A DNA stretch of 12,038 nucleotides from Actinomycetes bacterium (GTDB lineage Bacteria; Actinomycetota; Acidimicrobiia; Acidimicrobiales; RAAP-2): contig JAJYPU010000047.1 of the NCBI GenBank assembly GCA_021795095.1, forward strand, positions 1 to 12,038, in the 5' to 3' direction. Of the stretch, positions 1-7,050 are shown piece by piece. The translations under genes and the position numbers were made by a program. The first letter of the stretch is position 1; every line of letters starts with the position of its first letter. The notes beneath the pieces are model-generated. The model was not told the origin of the DNA. It searched no databases and saw only the letters and a list, made by a program, of their open reading frames with translations.

Positions 1-52
1 AGGCGATCTGGGGATGCACCCCTTGTCGGTCTGCCCACTCACTCAAGTTCAT
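1..52 (-). CDS. tnpA: IS607-family serine recombinase TnpA, N-terminal start only (runs off left edge)
   Basis: Read on the minus strand from the ATG at 52-50, the only 17 codons in the window give MNLSEWADRQGVHPQIA. The next codon begins with T, which fits the Tyr of the usual AYRWF continuation. This is the N-terminus of the MerR-like DNA-binding domain that precedes the serine-recombinase domain in IS607-type TnpA proteins; I recall many actinobacterial members starting MNLxEWAxxQGVHPxTAYRWF. The family cuts and joins DNA through a phosphoserine intermediate and mobilises IS607 elements, which usually also carry tnpB downstream. The catalytic domain and any tnpB lie outside the window. A short GAAG lies four bases upstream of the ATG. 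In the opposite reading direction the same bases form an open frame with poor, AT-rich third positions, which argues that the minus strand is the coding one. The identification rests on 17 residues only. Confidence 0.72.
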   Translation of the reverse strand, partial: MNLSEWADRQGVHPQIA

Positions 53-89
53 TGCTTCGAAGTCTTGCGTAGCGGTGTCACATCTGGTG
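1..89 (-). mobile_element. Left (tnpA-proximal) end of an IS607-like insertion sequence
   Basis: Bases 1 to about 89 are visibly less GC-rich than the rest of the window, and the + strand frame leading into the downstream gene uses codons such as CCT, TCT, TCA, ATT and GTA that its later part avoids. The stretch holds the start of an IS607-type tnpA on the minus strand and about 35 bases of non-coding leader before the truncated host gene resumes. IS607 elements are known to insert at GG dinucleotides without making target-site duplications. GG dinucleotides at 86-87 and 89-90 are therefore candidate junctions, but the exact end cannot be fixed without the other end or an empty site. Confidence 0.55.
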
Positions 90-548
90 GCAACCCCCGT
101 GCGCTGGCGCGCCCAGACCACCTGGTGGCTTGCCACGCCGCGGCTCGAGGATGGCGCGGTGCTTCGCCTCGCGCGCGGCGCCAGTCGTCTCGTCTCGGCG
201 CTCGACGTTAGCGCCGTCGCCCCCGAGCGCGCCCGACTTGGTCGCTCGCTGGTCGCGGCGGCCGCCACCGGCGTCGCCGCGGGCACGAGCGAGCGAGCGG
301 TGCGCGAGGCGGTCGCTCGGTTCTACGGCCTCAATGTCGCCGAGGTCGAGGCCGTCACGACGTCGGTCGTGTCCCGGGCGCTCGTCGAGACACCGGCGCC
401 GCTGTCGTTGTCACGCCCCTCGACCTGGGGCGACGTCGTGCTCGCGGGCGACTATCTTCAGACGCCCTCGATCCAGGGCGCGCTCGTCAGTGGTCGGCGC
501 GCCGCCGAGGTCGTGTTGCGCGGTGGCGGGTCAACACCTCTGAACTGA
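90..548 (+). pseudogene. C-terminal remnant of a FAD-dependent amine-oxidase-like oxidoreductase, apparently cut by the IS
   Basis: About 152 residues end at the TGA at 546-548. The last third carries the typical FAD-contacting C-terminal motif of the amine oxidase / phytoene desaturase fold (PF01593 type): VLAGDYLQTPSIQGALVSG followed by RRAAEVVL. Upstream, QTTWWLATP and a stretch resembling the APERARLGRSLV region of actinobacterial FAD oxidoreductases are visible. The N-terminal dinucleotide-binding GxGxxG half (normally 250 or more residues) is absent, because the sequence upstream of about position 90 is the end of an insertion element. The frame happens to stay open through the element to the left edge, so a fused product starting at GTG 75 or GTG 99 is possible but would lack the FAD-binding half. 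The substrate of the intact enzyme cannot be told. If the junction is an assembly artefact, this would simply be a partial gene. Confidence 0.6.
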
Positions 549-554
549 ATCGCA

Positions 555-581
555 TTTCGAAACTGTGTTCGTCATTCGAAC
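555..581. promoter_or_regulatory. Candidate operator: two TTCGAA palindromes upstream of tetR-type gene
   Basis: The spacer between the truncated oxidoreductase and the TetR gene holds a perfect 8-bp palindrome TTTCGAAA (555-562). Thirteen bases later comes an inverted repeat GTTCG-TCATT-CGAAC (567-571 and 577-581), which contains a second TTCGAA (575-580). TetR-family genes are commonly self-repressed through short palindromes just upstream, so these are the obvious candidates. No matching TTCGAA pair is seen in front of the facing MMPL gene. Confidence 0.35.
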
Positions 582-606
582 GAGGGGGTTGTGTTCGGGA
601 GTGGCG

Positions 607-612
607 TAGTCT
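607..612 (+). promoter_or_regulatory. Possible -10 box of the tetR-type gene
   Basis: TAGTCT fits the actinobacterial TAnnnT -10 pattern and lies 44 bases before the chosen ATG. No convincing -35 hexamer is found at 16-18 bases upstream (TTGTGT at 589-594 is only 12 bases away), so this is a weak call. Confidence 0.22.
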
Positions 613-645
613 CAGAGTGCCAGCGGGTGGACCGTGAGGATTTTT

Positions 646-650
646 GAGGA
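646..650 (+). promoter_or_regulatory. Ribosome binding site that decides the TetR start
   Basis: GAGGA ends five bases before the ATG at 656, an ideal spacing. A longer reading from TTG 644 would also have a GAGGA (636-640), but only three bases away. The ATG is therefore preferred. Confidence 0.6.
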
Positions 651-655
651 CGGAC

Positions 656-1267
656 ATGAACCAACGGGTGTCCCTGACCAAGTCGCACATCGTCGAGGTG
701 GCGGCCCAGTTGGTACGTGAGGTGGGGGCTGCGGGGTTCCACATCACCGATCTCGCGAACCGGGCCGACGTCGGCGTGCCGACGATCTACTACCACTTCA
801 CGTCGCGCGAGCAGGTGATCGCTGAGGCCCAACTCGCCAACTACTTTGAGATGACCGTCGGTCTGCGCGACCACTTCTCCCGCGCGGTCACGGCGATCGC
901 CGATCGCGACGAAGCGGCTTTCGCTGATGCCCTGCGCGCTGACCTCGAGCAGGCCTGGTCGCTCGGCGGATTCGGCGAGCAGGTTGGCATCATGAACCTA
1001 CTGATCGACGTGTGGGCCGACGCGCGCACTCGCCAGGCCTTCAAGGACATGCTCGACGCGCAGTACGCGCGCTGGGTATCGGTGCTGAGTGACGCCAAGG
1101 AGCTCGGCTGGTTCGATGACACATATGACTCGGGCCTGCTCGTTGCGATTTTCTGGGCGGCCTCGATCGGCCAGGCCGTGATCCCGCGACGCTCGGGGCT
1201 CGACGTCGATGCCAGCGCCGTGAGCGACTTTTGCCTCGGTGTGCTGCGCGGCCACGCGCCGCGCTAG
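656..1267 (+). CDS. TetR/AcrR family transcriptional regulator
   Basis: A protein of 203 residues, the usual size for the family. The N-terminal DNA-binding domain covers about residues 8-55, with the helix-turn-helix at about 30-48 (ITDLANRADVGVPTIYYHF). The TIYYHF recognition-helix end is the signature of TetR proteins. The remaining roughly 145 residues form the variable helical ligand/dimerisation domain, so the inducer cannot be guessed. ATG 656 is chosen for its GAGGA at 646-650; TTG 644 would add four residues. The gene points toward an MMPL transporter and its TAG overlaps the transporter's stop within one CTAG, so the two are convergent rather than divergent. TetR regulators often control nearby exporters, but here that is inferred from adjacency only. 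Palindromes at 555-581 suggest autoregulation. Confidence 0.9.
   Translation: MNQRVSLTKSHIVEVAAQLVREVGAAGFHITDLANRADVGVPTIYYHFTSREQVIAEAQLANYFEMTVGLRDHFSRAVTAIADRDEAAFADALRADLEQAWSLGGFGEQVGIMNLLIDVWADARTRQAFKDMLDAQYARWVSVLSDAKELGWFDDTYDSGLLVAIFWAASIGQAVIPRRSGLDVDASAVSDFCLGVLRGHAPR
1264..1267. other. CTAG shared by two convergent stop codons
   Basis: The TetR gene stops with TAG at 1265-1267 and the MMPL gene stops with TAG read from 1266 to 1264. The palindrome CTAG serves both, leaving no room for a terminator between the genes. Confidence 0.95.
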
Positions 1268-3441
1268 GCCACCGAGGGGTCGACGGTCAACTCATCCTCG
1301 GTCGCCTCGACGGCGACGTGGGGCACGATTCGGTCGAGCCAACGCGGCATCCACCAGTTGGCCCGTCCGATGAAGTGCATGAGGCTCGGCACGAGCACGG
1401 TGCGCAGGATGAAGGCGTCCATCAGCACCGCACCGCCGAGGCCCACGCCGAACTCGGCGATGACGCGCTGGCCCCCGAAGGCGAAGGAGAGGAAGACCGA
1501 GATCATGATCAACGCGGCCGCGGTGATCACGCGGCCGGTGTTGGCCTGGCCGCGCACGATGGCCTCCTCGTTGTCCCCGGTGTTGAGCCACTCTTCGTGC
1601 ATGCGCGAGACGAGGAAGACCTGGTAGTCCATCGAGAGACCGAAGAGGATGGCGATCATGATGATCGGCAAGAACGACTCGACCGGTCCGGTGCCCGCGC
1701 CGATCAGGGTGCTGCCCCAACCCCACTGGAAGACCGCGACGACGAGCCCGAAGGAGGCCCCCGCGGCGAGCAGGTTCATCGCCGCGGCGACGAGCGGCAC
1801 GAGCACGCTGCGGAAGGCCACCATCAGCAACAGACAGCCGAGCAGCACGATGACTCCTATGAAGAGCGGGATCTTGCTCCCGAGCACGGTCGCGAAGTCG
1901 GCGAAGACCGCGGTGAGCCCGCCCACGTAGATCGCGGTGTGCGTCGAGGCGGTCGCGCGCGGGATGTAGTCGTTGCGAAGCGTATCGATCAGCGTGTTGG
2001 TCGCCGTCGCCTGCGGACTCGACTTGGGCACGACGTAGATAACGCCGACGGTGCCGTGGTTCAGGATCGACAGCGGGGTCACCGCCGCGACGTCGGGCCG
2101 GTGGGGCAGGGAGGCGTCGAGGGCCTTCATGGCCGTGACGTCACGCGATGAGTGGAGGTCGCCCACCACGATGAGCGGACCGTTGAAGCCGGGGCCGAAG
2201 CCTTTGGCGAGCAGGTCGTAGGCCTGGCGCGTCGTCGACGAGGGCGGGTTCGACCCCTGGTCGGAGCTGCCGAGGTGCAAGGAGAAGTAGGGAGCGGCGA
2301 CGACGGCGATGAGCGCGAGGGCGAGCAACGTGAGCACGCGTGGGTGGCGCGAGACGAAGTGCGCCCAGCGCTGCCAGGGGCCGGCGACGACTACCGGTTC
2401 GGGTCCGTGGGTCGCCAGCGCGCGTCGTTCGCGTCGCCCGAGGACGCGGTGCTTCTGGAAGGCGAGCAGCGACGGCAGCAGGGTGAGCGAGGCGAGCATC
2501 GTGATCGCGACGGTGATCGAGGCCGAGATCGCCACGCCGTTCAGGAACGACAGGCGCAGCACCAGCATGCCCGCGAGCGCGATCACCACGGTCGAGCCGG
2601 CGAAGAGCACCGCGCGGCCCGAGGTGTTGATCGCGGTGACGATCGCCTCTTCGACGCTGAGGCCGCGTTTGAGGCCCTGGCGCGCGCGTGTGACGATGAA
2701 CAATGCGTAGTCGATGCCCACGCCGAGGCCGATCAGGGAGCCGAGGATCGGCGCGAAGTTGGCGATGTTGATGATGTGGCTGAGCAGCGTCGTCGTTGCC
2801 GAGGCGACACCGATCGCGAAGAGCGCCACGCCGAGCGGGAGCAGCATCGCGAGGAAGGAGCCGAAGGCGAAGAGCAGGATGAGTGCCGTCGCGATGAGCC
2901 CGAAGATCTCGCCGGGGCTGCCCGTGGGCGCGTCGAGCTGACCGAAGGCGTTGCCCCCGAACTGGACGTTGAGGCTCGACGAGCGGATCGAGGCGCCGGC
3001 GGTCTCGACGGCGCGGATGTCGGGGAGGGGGAGCCGGAAGGCCTGCTGGCTGAAGTTCACCACGGCGTAGGCGATGGTGCGCTGGCGGTTGATCTGCAAG
3101 GCGCCGGGACAGGGCGCCGACGTCGGACAGAACGGTGAGACCACGCTCGCCACCTCGGGCAGTCGGGCGACCTTGGCGAGCATCGCGTCGATCCGCGCGC
3201 GCTGCTGGTCGAGCGTGCCCGAGCGGGCCTGCAGGACGATCTGGTCGACATCGCCCGATTTGGCTGGGATCTTCGCGAGCAGCTCGACGGCGTGGGTCGA
3301 GTTCGTACCGGGCAGGCTGAAGGCGTTCGCGTAGGCCGAGCCCTCACTGTGGGCGAGGAGGTTGATGGCGACGATGAGCACAACCCATACGCTGAGGACG
3401 TACCACCGGCGACGCACCGTGAGGCGCGCGAGCGATTTCAT
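1264..3441 (-). CDS. MMPL-family RND transporter (lipid or hydrophobic-substrate exporter)
   Basis: A polytopic inner-membrane protein of 725 residues, typical of the shorter actinobacterial MMPL/YdfJ-like transporters. It has two matching halves. Each has a first membrane helix (about 12-30 and 367-388), an external domain (about 31-175 and 390-520), and a bundle of five helices (about 178-325 and 524-690). The proton-relay Asp-Tyr pairs known from MmpL3 are present in both halves: GIDYALF (D244-Y245) and GLSMDYQVFL (D605-Y606). Cys105 and Cys111 in the first external domain could form a disulfide. ATG 3441 is chosen because GAGGAG lies four bases upstream (3446-3451) and the N-terminus then reads as a short basic stretch followed by a helix; the frame stays open upstream, but that extension does not look like protein. 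The substrate is unknown. A TetR gene faces it and DprE1/E2 occur elsewhere in the window, so an envelope lipid is plausible but unproven. Confidence 0.92.
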   Translation of the reverse strand: MKSLARLTVRRRWYVLSVWVVLIVAINLLAHSEGSAYANAFSLPGTNSTHAVELLAKIPAKSGDVDQIVLQARSGTLDQQRARIDAMLAKVARLPEVASVVSPFCPTSAPCPGALQINRQRTIAYAVVNFSQQAFRLPLPDIRAVETAGASIRSSSLNVQFGGNAFGQLDAPTGSPGEIFGLIATALILLFAFGSFLAMLLPLGVALFAIGVASATTTLLSHIINIANFAPILGSLIGLGVGIDYALFIVTRARQGLKRGLSVEEAIVTAINTSGRAVLFAGSTVVIALAGMLVLRLSFLNGVAISASITVAITMLASLTLLPSLLAFQKHRVLGRRERRALATHGPEPVVVAGPWQRWAHFVSRHPRVLTLLALALIAVVAAPYFSLHLGSSDQGSNPPSSTTRQAYDLLAKGFGPGFNGPLIVVGDLHSSRDVTAMKALDASLPHRPDVAAVTPLSILNHGTVGVIYVVPKSSPQATATNTLIDTLRNDYIPRATASTHTAIYVGGLTAVFADFATVLGSKIPLFIGVIVLLGCLLLMVAFRSVLVPLVAAAMNLLAAGASFGLVVAVFQWGWGSTLIGAGTGPVESFLPIIMIAILFGLSMDYQVFLVSRMHEEWLNTGDNEEAIVRGQANTGRVITAAALIMISVFLSFAFGGQRVIAEFGVGLGGAVLMDAFILRTVLVPSLMHFIGRANWWMPRWLDRIVPHVAVEATEDELTVDPSVA

Positions 3442-3468
3442 GACTCTCCTCAACTCAAGCGGGGGAAC

Positions 3469-3492
3469 AGCGATTATACAAGCGATACAGGG
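3469..3492 (-). promoter_or_regulatory. Candidate MMPL promoter with a 12-bp direct repeat
   Basis: On the minus strand a perfect TATAAT box (3478-3473) lies 31 bases before the MMPL start codon, in otherwise very GC-rich DNA. No -35 hexamer resembling TTGACA is found at 16-18 bases. The box is embedded in a direct repeat: on the + strand AGCGAT occurs at 3469-3474 and again at 3481-3486, a period of 12, roughly one helical turn. Such an arrangement could be an activator or repressor site overlapping the -10 box. The Nudix gene diverges from here, so the site might serve both directions. Confidence 0.45.
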
Positions 3493-3516
3493 CAACGGGC
3501 GAGGGCCGGGCCGAGC

Positions 3517-4281
3517 GTGAGCGGGCCACGCCTCGAGCGATTCCTCGGTCACCACTACCCCCAGGTCGTGCCTAAGCCCGACGAGATGCGCCCCGGCGCA
3601 CCCGCGCCCTGGGCGCACCTCGAGGCGAGTGCGCGTCGCTCGATCGACGTCGCGACGGTCGTCGAGCGTCTGGTCGAGCGGGGTCACTCCCTTACGGGCG
3701 GCCTGCCGCCACTCTCTGCGGAGCTGCTCGCGCTCGCGCGCGAGCCGGGACTCACGGTGCGCCCGAGCGCCGTGCTCGTGGCCCTGCTCGAGGTGCAGGG
3801 CGAGGCCCACGTCGTGCTGACACGCCGATCGCGGGCACTGCGACACCACGGCGGCGAGATCGCGCTGCCCGGCGGTCGTCGCGACGGCGACGAGGACGCG
3901 GTCGCGACGGCGCTACGCGAGGCGAACGAGGAGGTCGGCCTCGATCCGGCCCAGGTCTCGCCCATCGGGTGGTTGAGCCCGATCGCGTCGGTCGTCTCCA
4001 ACTCGGCGATCTGGCCGGTGGTGGCGACGGTCGCCGGTCAGCCGCGGTGGCGGCCCCAACCCGGCGAGGTCGAGCGCGTCTTCAGCGTCGCGCTCGCCGA
4101 CTTGCTCGCCGACGACGCCTTCGTCGAGGAGTGGTGGCGTCGCGCATCGCCGCGACCCGGGGCCGACGACGAGGGCTTCTTCCCGATCTACTTCTTCCGG
4201 GTACCCGAGGACCTGATCTGGGGCGCGACGGCGCGGGTCTTGGTCGAGCTGCTCTCGATCGTGACCGGCGTGGACCGGTGA
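3517..4281 (+). CDS. Nudix hydrolase, CoA pyrophosphatase (NudL/UPF0035) type
   Basis: About 254 residues from GTG 3517. The Nudix box is complete: G120, E126, R134-E135, E138-E139, G141-L142, with the pattern Gx5Ex7REAxEExGL that binds the catalytic metal. Just before it, residues 101-120 (LTRRSRALRHHGGEIALPGG) match the UPF0035 motif that marks Nudix enzymes cleaving coenzyme A to 4'-phosphopantetheine and 3',5'-ADP. CoA pyrophosphatase is thus the best call, though specificity is not proven by sequence. About 80 residues precede the Nudix fold, longer than in E. coli NudL. The start is uncertain: GAGGG at 3501-3505 is eleven bases from GTG 3517, and ATG 3586 would give 231 residues. The gene is divergent from the MMPL transporter with a 75-bp spacer. 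Its stop (TGA 4279-4281) lies inside the candidate guaB3 promoter. Confidence 0.85.
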   Translation: MSGPRLERFLGHHYPQVVPKPDEMRPGAPAPWAHLEASARRSIDVATVVERLVERGHSLTGGLPPLSAELLALAREPGLTVRPSAVLVALLEVQGEAHVVLTRRSRALRHHGGEIALPGGRRDGDEDAVATALREANEEVGLDPAQVSPIGWLSPIASVVSNSAIWPVVATVAGQPRWRPQPGEVERVFSVALADLLADDAFVEEWWRRASPRPGADDEGFFPIYFFRVPEDLIWGATARVLVELLSIVTGVDR

Positions 4282-4306
4282 CGTCGTGGACCGACTCCGG
4301 TAGATT
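4278..4306 (+). promoter_or_regulatory. Candidate promoter of the guaB3-guaA-pcrA operon
   Basis: GTGACG (4278-4283) matches four of six positions of TTGACA and is followed after exactly 17 bases by TAGATT (4301-4306), a good actinobacterial TAnnnT -10 box. Transcription would begin near 4313, giving a leader of roughly 40 bases. The -35 element overlaps the stop codon of the preceding Nudix gene. Confidence 0.5.
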
Positions 4307-4320
4307 GGAGGGATCGAGAA

Positions 4321-4334
4321 CCCCGGCGGCGGGG
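4321..4334 (+). other. Small GC hairpin in the guaB3 leader
   Basis: CCCCG-GCGG-CGGGG forms a perfect 5-bp stem with a 4-base loop. It ends seven bases before the GGAGG ribosome binding site (4342-4346; five bases before the ATG). It is not followed by a T run, so it is not an intrinsic terminator. A role in translation or mRNA stability is possible but unsupported. Confidence 0.35.
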
Positions 4335-4351
4335 CGGTATCGGAGGACACC

Positions 4352-5515
4352 ATGGCGGAAGTTGAGATCGGCATCTACAAATCGGCGCGACAGGCGTACG
4401 GTTTTGACGACATCGCCATCGTGCCCTCGCGGCGCACGCGTGACCCCGAGGACGTCGACATCTCCTGGCAGATCGACGCCTACAAGTTCGAGTTGCCGAT
4501 GCTCGGCTCGGCGATGGACGGCGCGGTCTCGCCCGCTACGGCCATCGAGATCGGTCGGCTGGGTGGACTGGGCGTCTTGAACCTCGAGGGCCTCTGGACC
4601 CGCTACGAGGACCCGATGCCGCTCTTCGAGGAGATCCGCGAGCTCGACGACGACAAGGCCACCGCGCGCATGCAGCAGATGTACCTAGAGCCCATCAAGC
4701 TCGAGCTCGTCGCCGAGCGGATCCGCGAGATGAAGCAAGCGGGCATCGTCACCTCGGCCTCCGTGACGCCCCAGCGCACCGACTGGATGTCTAAGACCAT
4801 CACCGACTCGGGCCTCGACATCCTCGTGATCCAAGGCACCGTCGTGTCGGCCGAGCACGTCTCACGCACCGCTGAGCCGCTCAACCTGAAGAAGTTCATC
4901 CGCGAGTTCGAGATCCCCGTCATCGTCGGCGGCTGCGCGAGCTACCAGGCGGCGCTGCACCTCATGCGCACCGGCGCCGCAGGCGTGCTGGTCGGCGTCG
5001 GACCGGGCAACGCGTGCACCTCGCGCGCCGTGCTCGGCATCGGCGTCCCCCAGGCGACGGCCATCGCCGACGTCGCGGGCGCGCGCATGCGCCACCTCGA
5101 CGAGACCGGCGTCTACGTCCACGTCATCGCCGACGGCGGCATGAGTAAGGGTGGCGACATCGCCAAGGCCATCGCCTGTGGCGCCGACGCCGTCATGATC
5201 GGCTCACCGCTGTCCAGCGCCGTCGAGGCGCCGGCGCGGGGCTTCCACTGGGGCATGGCCACCTTCCACCCGACGCTGCCGCGCGGGACGCGGGTGCGCA
5301 CCCAGGTGCGCGGCACCCTGTCTGAGATCCTGCTCGGACCCGCCCACGAGAACGACGGGCGACTCAATCTCTTCGGGGCGCTTCGCACGTCGATGGCGAC
5401 CTGCGGGTACGAGACCTTGAAGGAGTTCCAGAAGGCCGAGGTCATGCTCGCGCCGTCCCTGCAGACCGAGGGCAAGTCGCTCCAGCGGGCCCAGGGCGTG
5501 GGCATGGGACATTGA
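4352..5515 (+). CDS. guaB3: GuaB3 family IMP dehydrogenase-related protein (possible GMP reductase)
   Basis: 387 residues, full length for GuaB3, which is shorter than IMP dehydrogenase GuaB (about 500) because the CBS pair is missing. The TIM-barrel starts with [11 protein letters not shown] and [14 protein letters not shown]. The phosphate-binding and catalytic loop reads [20 protein letters not shown] (216-235) with the active-site Cys at 222. [10 protein letters not shown] (261-270) and AVMIGSPL (280-287) complete the phosphate-binding barrel end. GuaB3 proteins do not replace GuaB in mycobacteria; from memory, work on cyanobacterial and Streptomyces homologues assigned GMP reductase activity (GMP to IMP with NADPH), which I treat as the likeliest activity here. 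The ATG has a strong GGAGG at 4342-4346. Its TGA overlaps the TTG start of guaA by four bases, placing an enzyme that may undo GMP synthesis directly ahead of the one that makes GMP. Confidence 0.93.
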   Translation: MAEVEIGIYKSARQAYGFDDIAIVPSRRTRDPEDVDISWQIDAYKFELPMLGSAMDGAVSPATAIEIGRLGGLGVLNLEGLWTRYEDPMPLFEEIRELDDDKATARMQQMYLEPIKLELVAERIREMKQAGIVTSASVTPQRTDWMSKTITDSGLDILVIQGTVVSAEHVSRTAEPLNLKKFIREFEIPVIVGGCASYQAALHLMRTGAAGVLVGVGPGNACTSRAVLGIGVPQATAIADVAGARMRHLDETGVYVHVIADGGMSKGGDIAKAIACGADAVMIGSPLSSAVEAPARGFHWGMATFHPTLPRGTRVRTQVRGTLSEILLGPAHENDGRLNLFGALRTSMATCGYETLKEFQKAEVMLAPSLQTEGKSLQRAQGVGMGH

Positions 5516-7050
5516 CCAGTGTCCTCGTCGTCGACTTCGGTGCCCAGTACGCGCAACTGATCGCGCGGCGCGTGCGCGAGGCGCACGTGTACTCCGAGAT
5601 CGTGCCGTCCTCGATCGGCGCGCACGAGGTCCGCGCGAAGGCGCCCGCGGCGATCATCCTGTCGGGCGGACCCAAGTCGGTCTACGAGACCCCAGCGCCG
5701 AGCCTCGACCCGGCCATCTACGACCTCGGCGTGCCGATCCTCGGCATCTGCTACGGGGCCCAGCTCATGGCCCAGCAGCTCGGTGGCGAGGTCGGCCACA
5801 CGGGCTCGGGTGAGTACGGCCGCACCGAGTTGACCCGGCTCGGCGCCTCGTCGCTGCTCGAGGCCTGGCCCGAGACGGGCACGTGCTGGATGAGTCACGG
5901 CGACGCCATCACGCGTGCGCCGGGCGGCTTCTCGGTCACGGCCTCGACGCCCGGCGCGCCCGTCGCGGTGATGGAGGACGACCACGCGCGGCGCTACGCG
6001 GTGCAGTTCCACCCCGAGGTCCTGCACACCGACCGCGGCCAGGAGCTCATCGCGCACTTCCTGCACGACCTCGCGGGGATCGCTCCGACGTGGACCAACA
6101 CCTCGATCATCGATGAGCAGGTCGGCGAGATCCGCGCGCGCGTCGGTGACGCGAAGGTGCTCTGCGCGCTCTCGGGCGGCGTCGACTCGGCCGTCGCCGC
6201 GGCGCTCGTGATCCGCGCGATCGGGAGCCAGTTGACGTGCGTCTTCGTTGACACCGGCCTCATGCGCCTCGGCGAGGGCGAGCAGATCGAGTCGACCTTC
6301 ACCGAGCAGTTCGGCGTCGAGCTCATCCACGTGAAGGCCCAGGACCGCTTCTTTGACGCGCTCGCCGGGGTCACCGACCCCGAGGCGAAGCGCAAGATCA
6401 TCGGTGAGCTCTTCATCCGCGAGTTCGAGGCCGTCGCGCGTGACCTCGGCAAGGGCGACGACGGGCCGAAGTTCCTCGTTCAGGGGACGCTCTACCCCGA
6501 CGTCATCGAGTCCGGCTCGGGCCACGCCGCCACGATCAAGAGCCACCACAACGTCGGCGGACTGCCGGCCGACCTCTCCTTCACCCTCATCGAGCCCTTG
6601 CGCAAGCTCTTCAAGGACGAGGTGCGCCACGTCGGCGAGGAGTTGGGCCTGCCCGAGGGTATCGTCTGGCGCCAGCCGTTCCCGGGCCCGGGGCTCGGCG
6701 TGCGCATCGTCGGCGAGGTCACCCGCGAGCGCGCCGAGATCCTGCGCCGCGCCGACGCGGTTGTTGTCGACGAGATCCGACGCGCCGGGCTCTACCGCGA
6801 GCTCTGGCAGAGCTTCGCCGTGCTGCCGGCGGTTCGCACCGTCGGCGTGATGGGCGACGGGCGCACCTACGCCTACCCGATCGTGATCCGCGCGGTCACC
6901 AGCGACGACGCCATGACCGCCGACTGGGCCCGCCTGCCCTATGACCTCGTAGAGCGGATCGCCAACCGGCTGATCCGCGAGGTCGAGGGCGTGAACCGCG
7001 TGGCCCTCGACGTGACGAGCAAGCCGCCGGGCACCATCGAGTGGGAGTGA
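5512..7050 (+). CDS. guaA: GMP synthase (glutamine-hydrolysing)
   Basis: 512 residues, the standard length. It converts XMP, ATP and glutamine to GMP in the cytosol. The class I glutamine amidotransferase domain (about 1-190) has the nucleophile Cys80 in GICYGAQ and the His167/Glu169 pair in QFHPEV. The ATP pyrophosphatase domain follows with the PP-loop SGGVDS (221-226). The C-terminal dimerisation/XMP-binding domain contains [24 protein letters not shown] and the invariant terminus [10 protein letters not shown]. The start is a TTG at 5512, overlapping the guaB3 TGA as TTGA. No better start exists in frame, and TTG places the [10 protein letters not shown] motif at the expected residue 4. 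There is no clear Shine-Dalgarno, so translation probably depends on ribosomes finishing guaB3. Its own stop overlaps the next gene by four bases. Confidence 0.97.
   Translation: MTSVLVVDFGAQYAQLIARRVREAHVYSEIVPSSIGAHEVRAKAPAAIILSGGPKSVYETPAPSLDPAIYDLGVPILGICYGAQLMAQQLGGEVGHTGSGEYGRTELTRLGASSLLEAWPETGTCWMSHGDAITRAPGGFSVTASTPGAPVAVMEDDHARRYAVQFHPEVLHTDRGQELIAHFLHDLAGIAPTWTNTSIIDEQVGEIRARVGDAKVLCALSGGVDSAVAAALVIRAIGSQLTCVFVDTGLMRLGEGEQIESTFTEQFGVELIHVKAQDRFFDALAGVTDPEAKRKIIGELFIREFEAVARDLGKGDDGPKFLVQGTLYPDVIESGSGHAATIKSHHNVGGLPADLSFTLIEPLRKLFKDEVRHVGEELGLPEGIVWRQPFPGPGLGVRIVGEVTRERAEILRRADAVVVDEIRRAGLYRELWQSFAVLPAVRTVGVMGDGRTYAYPIVIRAVTSDDAMTADWARLPYDLVERIANRLIREVEGVNRVALDVTSKPPGTIEWE

Noticed and set aside
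14..211. Small + strand frame of 65 codons at the left edge
   Set aside because: It crosses the element junction and overlaps the FAD oxidoreductase frame without any recognisable content.
1231..3138. Two long + strand frames (1231-2151 and 2152-3138) opposite the MMPL gene
   Set aside because: They translate to charged, repetitive Asp/Glu/Arg/His sequence, typical of antisense to hydrophobic membrane-protein codons.
3442..3849. N-terminal extension of the MMPL protein by 136 codons
   Set aside because: The extension runs antisense through the Nudix gene and its promoter region and has no membrane-protein features. ATG 3441 has a GAGGAG at good spacing and gives the standard length.
4321..4334. 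GC hairpin as an intrinsic terminator after the Nudix gene
   Set aside because: There is no T run after the stem, and a ribosome binding site and start codon follow at once.
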